From assembly GCA_032164295.1 (NCBI GenBank), contig JAJHTX010000002.1, positions 2,046,001 through 2,110,000 on the forward strand: a stretch of DNA of 64,000 nt, read 5' to 3'. Positions within the stretch are counted from its first letter, which is position 1. Each line of letters begins with the position of its first letter. The notes beneath the pieces were generated by a model. That model saw only the letters and a list, made by a program, of their open reading frames with translations, did not search any database and was not told the origin of the DNA. This DNA is from Inonotus obliquus. Taxonomy: Eukaryota; Basidiomycota; Agaricomycetes; Hymenochaetales; Hymenochaetaceae. A program made the position numbers and the translations under genes. Of this stretch, positions 56,408-64,000 are shown in pieces.

Positions 56408-57538
56408 ATGTCGCACTCTGGTCGTACCAGTTTCTCCGAGCTCCGTAGTTACGACGGACGTACACGCGGTGACAGCGACGCAACACTCGTGGAATACGAG
56501 CCTTCCGCCAAGAAAGATTTCGAGCAGTCGGTGTATCCCCTGGCCCACAAAGGCTATATAGAAGAGAAGCTTCGCGAGTTCCAGTCATCACGTCGCGAGG
56601 CCATCTCGAAGAAAGAAGAGGACAGTGCACATCGTCGTCCCAGCTGCCTAAAGCGAAACTCTCGCTCGTACCACTCCGATGGCCAATCCTCCAGAACCAT
56701 TCACAGACCGCAGCAGAGGACTCGTATGCATAGCGTCCGCTTCCAGTCAGACGACACATATGCAAAGTCTATGCAGTCTCAGAAGTCAACCAAGTTTGGG
56801 CCGAAGCAATATTGCGACGACGACTATGACTACGGCTTCGTCCAAGTTGACGTCGAGAACGACGGGAAATACAAGCCTTCATGGGCATACTCGAGCCGTG
56901 ATGATGATTTTGATGATGATGATCTTCTGGACTTGCCTCAGCCGGTGACAACGCCTCAGCGCCCTGCAGACACCATACAGTATGGGCCGTACAGTTTCCT
57001 AGCCGTTCCCCGGGAGAAGAAAGGGGCGCCGCTCGCTAGCAGAAACAAAGACTCCATCGTGCAAGCCTCGACCAAACCAGAAGCTGCTGCCCGGGCAAAG
57101 CGTATAGCGGATCTCAAGAAGCGGGAGGAGGAAGCGACTCTGTGTAGGTCGAAGAGATTCTCGGAGTATAATGCTCACGCGAACGCCGAGAGAATTGCGG
57201 GAGGTCAGACGAAAGGGCAGCCAAAGCCAAAGCCATCACCCAAATCCTCTACCCCCAGACAAGGTCCGGAGTACACTACTCGACTCGCTGAAGAGTACGC
57301 TCGTCAAAACGCTCGATTGCGCGCGTACGATCAGGAATCGAATAAACCTCGGAAGCCAACTAACGCGTTCGACGCGGCTGCCTACTCTAGTTATCGTCGC
57401 AACGTGGTGGAAGCGGAGCGCATTCGTCGTTCGTACATCGCGCAGGAGCTTCGTAAACTCGCACCGAGATATGATGCGATGGCGGGGGAGGAAAAAGAGG
57501 CTATTGATCGCCTCTTTCGTGGTAAGCCAAGTTCTTGA
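56408..57538 (+). CDS. Low-complexity basic protein, SCLK-motif paralogue 2, function unknown
   Basis: Single-exon frame of 376 residues, tandem paralogue of the gene at 54335. Shared features in the same order are the start (MSHSGRTSFSELRSYDGRTR), the patch RRPSCLKRNSRSYHSD, RMHSVRFQSDDTYAKSM, an acidic patch (DDDFDDDDLLDLPQP), an Ala/Lys/Glu helix (ARAKRIADLKKREEEATL) and RQGPEYTTRLAEEYARQNAR. It has an extra C-terminal block of about 65 residues (AAYSSYRRNVVEAERIRRSY, then MAGEEKEAIDRLFRGKPSS) that looks helical and is absent from paralogue 1. The second copy's VRF patch lacks the basic residue expected in a strict RVxF motif. Function unknown. Confidence 0.75.
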   Translation: MSHSGRTSFSELRSYDGRTRGDSDATLVEYEPSAKKDFEQSVYPLAHKGYIEEKLREFQSSRREAISKKEEDSAHRRPSCLKRNSRSYHSDGQSSRTIHRPQQRTRMHSVRFQSDDTYAKSMQSQKSTKFGPKQYCDDDYDYGFVQVDVENDGKYKPSWAYSSRDDDFDDDDLLDLPQPVTTPQRPADTIQYGPYSFLAVPREKKGAPLASRNKDSIVQASTKPEAAARAKRIADLKKREEEATLCRSKRFSEYNAHANAERIAGGQTKGQPKPKPSPKSSTPRQGPEYTTRLAEEYARQNARLRAYDQESNKPRKPTNAFDAAAYSSYRRNVVEAERIRRSYIAQELRKLAPRYDAMAGEEKEAIDRLFRGKPSS

Positions 57539-58190
57539 TGTTCTGACCTGGAAGAACGTATGCTCACCTTCCCCAAGCATCGTAAGGTGATGGAGTGTAG
57601 AGCATATACCCGCGCAAGAATTCCTCAGTTTGTTCTACTCTCGTGTAATCCTACAACGGATCTTCTTCATGTACAGGAATCTCCATGTCCGATTCTTTCT
57701 TTTCCTTTTCTGCAATCATGTAACCGCAACTTCTCCATGTACAATTCCACTTTACGCATCGTGCATTCGACACCAAACCTTTATGCGCTCTTCGATCCAA
57801 CAAAGCCATTAATATTCCTGTTCGAACGAGATGCAACTGCTATGGACCCTCGAGGGTCTTCATCGAATCTCACCAGGGGAGACGTAGAGAGCAGGTGAAA
57901 TGGAAACTCCTCCAAGTATCCTTTTGACCTCTTTCGGAAGGTGTTCACCACGACTCCCGGTAGCTGTAAGCATTTCGTAGATTCAAGATTGAAAGTATGG
58001 ACCCAAAGGAAAGCGAAATCTTGATTATAGTCGTACACAACTCGTCCATACATTTCAAGTACATGTATGCCCCTCTATGAAAAAGTCTAATGTCGAGCTT
58101 GCCATGCTTAAAAATATGTGCTAATCGTATGTCTATCGTGAATCGTTCCGTCGTTCGTCTCTCCCTCCTGCTAATACACGAACCAGTACA
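57539..58190. other. Convergent intergenic region before the DUF1275 gene
   Basis: About 650 bases with the 3' ends of two convergent genes. The open frame at 57560-57898 has no domain. Nothing else was recognised. Confidence 0.4.
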
Positions 58191-59202
58191 TTACTTCTCC
58201 TCTTTCGCGGGGATGAATAGCCACCCAATGGCAATAATGAACCTGATCCCAGTACCGACTCCAAACGCACCCGCACTACCTATCTGGTCCAAAATGGCTC
58301 TTCCAACGAAACCTCCAAGGAACAGAGCGAATACTGCGAGGAACTTGTGATCTCTCGTGAGGACAAACCCTTTACGGAATAACTTGGGGTCAGCAAGAAG
58401 TTCGCACCAAACGGTGGTGAGTACGACGGTCGTGGCGAATTGCGAATTGACGCGCTTGCCCATGATACCTTGAAGACCAATTGATGCGGATGCGAAACCG
58501 AGCGCGACGAAGGAGAGAGCGTTCGTCCACGCGGGCTCGCCACGGAATCCCGCAATAGAACCCTGACCTCCTTTCCAAACTGTTACCGCGGCGGCCATTG
58601 TGAAAAGCGCCTGGATCATCGTTCCGAGGAAAAGCCATATACGAGTGTTCGAGCCCATTTTATCACCGATGCGACCAAGGGATGCTCCTCCCAAGAATGT
58701 AAGCAGGGAGACGAGAGCTTGTCGGTCAGCCATCTCGAATGAAAAGTTTGTATTTCCCGGTGAAAAGAGTCGTGCGAGGGCGAGGGAGAGCTGATAGGGG
58801 TAGGTAACTAGGTGGTCAAAAATGTGAACCGACACAACGTACCTGTACAGTATTCCCCGTTTGGAAACCACACCAGACGAATACGGCAGTGAACGAAATG
58901 GCATCGCTGTGTGTGAAATTAGTCTCAACTAAAGTTATAAGGAACGGAAAACGGACGCACATAAATCCAGTCATGAAACAAAAGCTGGCAAGCGGAGAAG
59001 TAGACTGGGATGGGTCTACGTTCTGGAACAGATATTCCTTCAACGATAGCCTCTTGTCGTCGCCTCCCCTATCCTGATCAACTCCTTTGCTACTTAGACT
59101 TTCGAGATCAAAACGGGAAGCTTTGGTGGTGGTGCGAGTGGTGCCAGGATCCGGAACGGTCTGCGACGTTGATGCTTCTGCTGGAGTGGTAGAGCTGTCC
59201 AT
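58191..59202 (-). CDS. DUF1275 (YoaK-type) multi-pass membrane protein
   Basis: Predicted integral membrane protein of DUF1275, a family of unknown activity found in bacteria and fungi. The N-terminus (about 65 residues) is cytosolic, Ser/Thr-rich. The first membrane segment, SPLASFCFMTGFIDAISFTA, is split by an intron and contains the family's G(F/Y)xDA signature. VWCGFQTGNTVQLSLALARL follows, with the conserved G.QTGN. Then SLLTFLGGASLGRIGD, WLFLGTMIQALFTMAAAVTV, ALSFVALGFASASIGLQGIM, FATTVVLTTVWCELLADP, KFLAVFALFLGGFVGRAILD and IRFIIAIGWLFIP give six or seven spans. Three exons. A TATATA sequence at about 59275-59281 lies 75 bases before the start on this strand. The protein looks complete. 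Confidence 0.9.
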
Positions 59203-59729
59203 GACTTTTGGTAGGTGGGGGGAGAAGGCCCTAGGGGGAGATGGGGTGAGGGAAACGGAGGATGCGGAGTTGAAATATATAGGACGGGCAAGATCGTGGA
59301 AGAGGCGGAAGAAACGCTCTAAATCCGCACGTGAGCTGCACGTGCATCTATGGTACTCTTGGCGGTGGCAGGCACTCTGGGATTGCTTTGATTGCCTACT
59401 GTGCCGCCTTTTACAGCAAATAACTTCATGTTTTTTCTCATAGTTCTCTCAATCCACGCACATCTCATCGTTCGTTAACGCTGACCAGAAATTTCCTTGG
59501 CCAGACCTGTACGGAACTCCGCTTAGCCCGGCATGACGGCCTTCAAATTTCTTTACTTCGGCCCCTCCACTCCCGCTCAAACGGCGACAAAAAAAAGCTC
59601 GGCGCAGATTGGGAACTTCTTGACATCCAAAAAGTCTTGTCCAACGCGGTAAGGAACGGTATCGAACAATGACAAGCACTCCTCGGCGCGTGATCATCGC
59701 ATTAGATATACACAAGACACCGCAATCAT
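59203..59729. other. Intergenic region between eIF3g and the DUF1275 gene
   Basis: About 0.53 kb, with the DUF1275 promoter and the 3' region of eIF3g, both on the minus strand. An open frame at 59449-59823 overlaps the eIF3g end out of frame and is rejected. Confidence 0.4.
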
Positions 59730-60962
59730 CTAAGGACGCACTTCCCTCGGCTCTGTCGCAAAGTATGTAATCAGTATTAGCTTCCCATATCTTAATAATA
59801 TCACTTACGGGACCACCCAACACTCAAAATAAGATTATCGTATCCCCGCCCATTCACCTTTTGTATCGCCGTCTCCGCGCATGCGCGGTCTTCAAAGCTC
59901 ACAAACGCAAACCCTTTCCCTTGGCCTGTCTCACGGTCTCGTCCAATATATACACGTATAACACGTCCAAACACGCTGAATAAATCCCGCAGATCCTGGT
60001 CCGTCGTATCCTCGGATACGTTTGTAACCCGCAAAGTTGGCAACTCGTCCCGTGAAGCACCCGGTCTGCCCATGGATTCTCCTGTGCGCCCAGCGCCTGC
60101 CCGCATTGAAGGTGGAACGTACTTTCCTGTAGTGGGTGCCGTGGGTGCTGCAGTCGTTGTCTCTTCATCCATGGGCGGGGTTTCTGAATGTGTTATTAGC
60201 TTAGTAAATTCTGACAAACTGCTTGAACGGTGAACGCACCGGGTTGAAGCGCCTCTAAGCTCGCGAGGCTGTCTTTGAACGGACACCTTGCAGTGAAGTG
60301 GTCTCTTTTGCATATCCTACATCTAACACCCGCCACACCCGCCTTCGAGAGTGCTTCCCTGACCGAGTCGCCTTGCGGTTGGTCAGGTTCAGATGACTAT
60401 TCGCATGGCGTGCGGCACAACGTTGAGTACTTGCGTGATGAAAACTTGGGCAGGAACTCATATCAGCGCACCTTGTTCCCTGGAGAGAGCTTTAGTACGA
60501 CATTCTCGCCCACCGTCGTCGTAGCCCGATCTGGACCGGCTTTCTTTCCCTTCTCCTGCCCGAACTTGGCCCAGTTCTTTCGTTCAGCGACGGCGTGCTG
60601 TACGATAGCCTTTTGAACCGTGCGCCTTATTCGTTTCGTGATCTGTTGGTACCTAGTCACGAACTATGGTCAAATCATCATTACTGGAAACGCACTTTGA
60701 CTTTCTTTCCTTCATCATTAACGCTATACTCCACCACAGTTATGATTCCGTTTTCGTCGACCGTCTCTTCAGGCTTTGGAAGCCGCGGTTGTTCTGGAAG
60801 AACCCTCAGGTCAGCCAAACCCGGTGCATATGTGATCAAACATACCTAATTCGTCAACATCGTCTGCCCAGGATGTCTTCTGTGCTCTGAAAGGCGCGAC
60901 CCCATCGGGTTATGGTCAGATATGACCGCAAGAGGGAAACAAGCTCACGATTTAGATGCCAT
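59730..60962 (-). CDS. TIF35: Translation initiation factor eIF3 subunit g
   Basis: RNA-binding subunit of eIF3, which supports scanning and reinitiation on the 40S ribosome. The first exon is tiny (MASKS) and the next starts [13 protein letters not shown], the usual eIF3g opening. Further exons encode [48 protein letters not shown], the zinc knuckle [14 protein letters not shown] (C-x2-C-x4-H-x4-C), and a linker with [11 protein letters not shown]. The C-terminal RRM contains [20 protein letters not shown] (RNP2), [16 protein letters not shown] and [20 protein letters not shown] (RNP1). The frame would stop at [10 protein letters not shown], but a GTAAGT donor there and an acceptor at about 59753 add a 23-base terminal exon (59752-59730), giving the family's QWSQPRE-like end (GWSQPREVRP). 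Complete and divergent from the F-box gene by 187 bases. Confidence 0.93.
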
Positions 60963-61149
60963 TTTTCGTTTCGCGTAATGGTAGACTGGAAGTGCGAAGA
61001 GCTAAAATTTGAGAGAGGACGGCGTTACATGTGTCACACTCTATTGTTTCGTTACGGATGTTATGGTGGCCGGCATTTCTTCAACGTTTTCTCATCTCTT
61101 TCTTTCTCGTCGCTACGAAGGACCCTCGACCTCCTCAAGAGCTCTCGAA
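60963..61149. promoter_or_regulatory. Short bidirectional promoter between eIF3g and the F-box gene
   Basis: Only 187 bases separate the divergent start codons, so the two genes probably share a bidirectional promoter. A C/T-rich stretch (61083-61113) lies just before the F-box start. No TATA box was recognised. Confidence 0.5.
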
Positions 61150-64000
61150 ATGCCTTTATTATCCCTTCCAGAAGAAGTGCTCTTGCTTATTTTGTCGTCT
61201 CTCGGAGCACCCGACATCCTTGCATTTGCCTTAGTCAACAAGAATACGAGTAAATTCTACAGCTCTTCCAGTCGCTTACAATACATCGCGGAGCTCGATG
61301 CCGCGGGTTGTTTGGATCCTTCCCTTGAAGCGCCATACACTTGCCAGAATTCTTCCGGATCAAAAGGCGATGGATCATTGAAGAACTCCGGACCAAGCAC
61401 CAGCGTGTCAATATCAGAGAAGCTCGCGTACCTCCGTACGCGTGAGAGCAGGTGGCGAGAACTTGATTTACGAAGAAACGCGAAGAATTTACCTCTCGAT
61501 CGTGAGGTGGAAGTGAGTGTATATGACCTATCGGCGGGTGTGTTTGTGTTTGCGGAGAATGAGAGGGAGAATATTCTGAGTTTTATCGATCTGAAAGACG
61601 TTTCGATGGGTCAGAGTATCCGGGGCAAAAATACAAGAAAGGATTTGGATGATGAATCTGTTGATGAAGAAGCGACGTTCCCTAGAACGGAGAATGGTAG
61701 GACTATTCTGCCACGTACGGATGTACCATGGCAGAAATTCTCATTCCCCGCGCCTGTGGCGGATTTTGCACACTCGCTGAAGGAGTACGATCTAATCGTA
61801 TTCATATCTCACGAGCCCAAAAAGTACGATAATAGCGTCTTGAACGTGCCCGGGTACGTTTGTTTTCTACTACCACTTAGGCTCATGTATAATTTTATCT
61901 CTCATTATCAGATTGCTTGAAATCAAACTCCATCTGCTCAATTTTTCTAGTCGAACACCCCACACGCTCGCGAAAGAACCTATTATTAAGCTTACAGAGA
62001 AACCAGCTACATATCGAAGACCTTCGCCAGCTATCGAAGTCTCCGGAAAATACATTGCCATCGTGCTAAATTTCCCTCGCTCGATAGTCCAAACGGTGGT
62101 TGAAGTTTTGTTCGTCATCAATTGGCATACAGGGAGAATAATACATGTGAGTTAACGCTATCTCCTTTAAACAAGCGATATGAATTAACACATGCACTTA
62201 GCACCAATCATACATCAACTCGATGTATCACACTCTTGCGTTCGTAACGCCATCGCTCTTCGTCTTGCCGAACCTAGCACACAATTCGCTTGACCTCCTT
62301 CATATATTCACCGATCCCGATGATACCAATGCCATTGAGCATGTCGTGTACCTACGTAAACTCTGTTTACCCGAACTAGCCCCCCAGTTCAAATTACGCA
62401 GTGCCATATGCAGAGGAGACCCAAATCCTTGTTCTTCGACTCCAGATATCCTGAATCCGAACCGAGATATATCAACAATAGCCCATGATACCCAGAGAAG
62501 AAAGGATTGGGGAGCCGCGCGCCATGGCATTACCGTTGACCCTCTCCGCGCGATCGTTTCGTTTAAGTTGATCATTGCACACGAAAGCGCTGAGATTCCT
62601 TTCGGACCTGCAGTAAACCTCGTTGTGCATCGGTCCTCTTTGGCACTCCTTGCTCTTGATGGTTTGGAACAGCGCAAGAGATCTTTCCTCTCGTCCTCAT
62701 CGTCTTCGCGTGCCAATATCGGGTCTACTTATACAGGCATATCATTGCCAGAGATGACGGGTACGATACCTAAATCAGAGTGGGCTGCATGGGGTCCTGA
62801 GGTGACACGCTGGAAATTGGAGGAAAATTTCGTGGATTGGATTACGACTACTGCTGGACAACGGCAAGTACTCACGTCGCTCTCAAGGGGATGGCAACCT
62901 GCTATCCTCGTCAGGGACTATAACCCCTACGAGGTAAGACGCATGAGAGCAAGGGCGCTTGCATCGAGGAGCGAAGATACAAAGAAGGGCGAAAATGGAC
63001 AGGAGCAGCAGAGTAAGGGAAAAGGAAAGGCGAAAGAAGAGACTGGGGAAAATAATTCAGGTACCTCCCATGGAAAGGACGCGGATGCTAGAGAGATACA
63101 CATACATATCGACAGCATAGATGGCGAAAGTGCTAGCGATTCTGAAGACGAAGACGAGTTCGGGCTAGGAGGACGAGGAGTGACATTCATTCCGGGACTA
63201 CATGGGAATCAAGTGGAAGCGGTTGAGCAGGGGATACTCGATATTAATATTCCTGCCATACCCGCGATCTCATACCAGATGGTTTCTGTCGCTGAGTATA
63301 TGGCTGCGACCACTGCAACAGCGGCACCTGCGTCTGCGGCTGCGGCCACGGCCACTTCCGAGTCTTCAATAACTTTCCCTCCTTCAAGCGCTTCTTCAAA
63401 TCCTTCAGGTCCAAATCCTTCCTCGTCCTCAACTGGAGCTAGTCAGACTTCAAATCAAACTCGTACACCAGGATCTGAACCTCCCAGGACACCTTCATTA
63501 TTAGAACAGTTATGGGTAGAAGAACGCGATGGTGATGGTGAAGGCGCAGACGTGACGAGTTCCAACTCCGGAGTCCATAAAGGAAATGACGGTGCAGACG
63601 CACTCGAGGATCATAACTCCGATTATTTTCACGATTTTGATCCAGACGAAGGCGTAGATCAGAGTCATGCATCACAATCCCTTCCTCCCCGTCCTCAACT
63701 TCTCAGACTCACATCGATCCGCGTCCGAGATACAACACCCTCTCTCAAAGTACGATATTACAGCACTGGTCAAGTCCAGGGAGGGTTGCCTTGTGTGGAA
63801 TATACAATCGCGGGCGACGAAAGTTTATATTCTGGTTTGTTGATGGACGAAGAAAGGATCATTGGGTACTTGGTCAGTAATCTTAAGCATTCTACGTCCT
63901 ATGGTTTCTGTTGCTGAACTTCTTATATATAGGATAGTACAAATAATCAGGAACACGTAAGCAGGATGACGCAAATGTGTGTTTTCTCGATGTATCCCTG
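61150..64000 (+). CDS. F-box protein, 3' end beyond the window
   Basis: Starts MPLLSLPEEVLLLILSSLGA and continues PDILAFALVNKNTSKFYSSS, a normal F-box (about residues 4-45) that would bind Skp1 in an SCF ubiquitin ligase. The long remainder has no repeat I could identify (neither clear WD40 nor leucine-rich). It includes RESRWRELDLRRNAKNLPLD, YDLSAGVFVFAENERENILS, VSGKYIAIVLNFPRS and FVINWHTGRIIH, a beta-rich pattern suggesting a propeller-like substrate domain. A long disordered, Ser/Ala/Thr-rich insertion lies around 63290-63560. Introns are recognised near 61850-61912, 62146-62202 and 63874-63933; after the last, the frame reads DSTNNQEHVSRM and leaves the window. The upstream in-frame ATG at 61009 was not chosen because the F-box start fits better. 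Confidence 0.8.

Noticed and set aside
59449..59823. A 124-codon minus-strand frame at the 3' end of eIF3g
   Set aside because: It reads the eIF3g intron and terminal exon in the wrong frame.
1..64000. tRNA genes, rRNA genes and CRISPR arrays
   Set aside because: I looked for tRNA B-box sequences (GGTTCRANYCC) on both strands and for regularly spaced repeats and found none convincing; a tRNA search program would be decisive.

Overview
The window is nuclear DNA of a filamentous basidiomycete, most likely an Agaricomycete. Genes lie close together on both strands, nearly all protein genes are cut by many 45-70 base GT-AG introns (a few appear to be GC-AG), and the families present (WOPR regulator, Cop-type terpene synthase-like protein, omega-type GSTs with a CPYA/QR motif, berberine-bridge-type FAD oxidases, DUF2235, ChAPs) are those of mushroom-forming fungi. 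I cannot name the genus from sequence alone. No tRNA, rRNA or CRISPR was seen. Exon structures were worked out by hand from reading frame, splice signals and remembered family motifs; no alignment was run.

Left part (1-10.4 kb): a WOPR (Gti1/Pac2) transcription factor, a long gene-poor stretch, a zinc-dependent medium-chain dehydrogenase, and divergently from it the exocyst subunit Sec5. Middle-left (10.4-30 kb): an accessory region with two secreted FAD-linked oxidase genes, an inverted truncated third copy between them, cytosolic serine hydroxymethyltransferase (SHMT), a cytochrome P450, a terpene synthase-like gene whose two metal-binding motifs are degenerate, a vacuolar-type serine carboxypeptidase, and two tandem omega-like glutathione transferases. 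FAD oxidases, P450, terpene synthase-like protein and GSTs side by side look like a specialised-metabolism neighbourhood, although a joint pathway is inference.

Middle-right (30.8-42 kb): housekeeping-like genes, namely a DUF2235 alpha/beta hydrolase, a mitochondrial DEAD-box helicase, a conserved fungal coiled-coil protein and a Q-rich protein ending in an HSP20/alpha-crystallin domain. At 42.9-49.4 kb lies a composite rearrangement: a membrane-protein gene, a 5'-truncated non-LTR retrotransposon (LINE) with a candidate 9-base target duplication, an inverted copy of the P450 plus the 5' end of SHMT (whose source lies about 22 kb to the left), and a decayed second copy of the membrane-protein gene. 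The P450 copy looks potentially functional; the SHMT and membrane-protein copies are pseudogenes.

Right part (50.6-64 kb): a ChAPs-family exomer subunit, a tandem pair of low-complexity paralogues with no recognised domain, a DUF1275 membrane protein, eIF3g, and a divergent F-box protein that runs off the window. The most notable biology is the architecture of the two duplications (FAD oxidase and P450/SHMT) and the degenerate terpene synthase-like protein between them.
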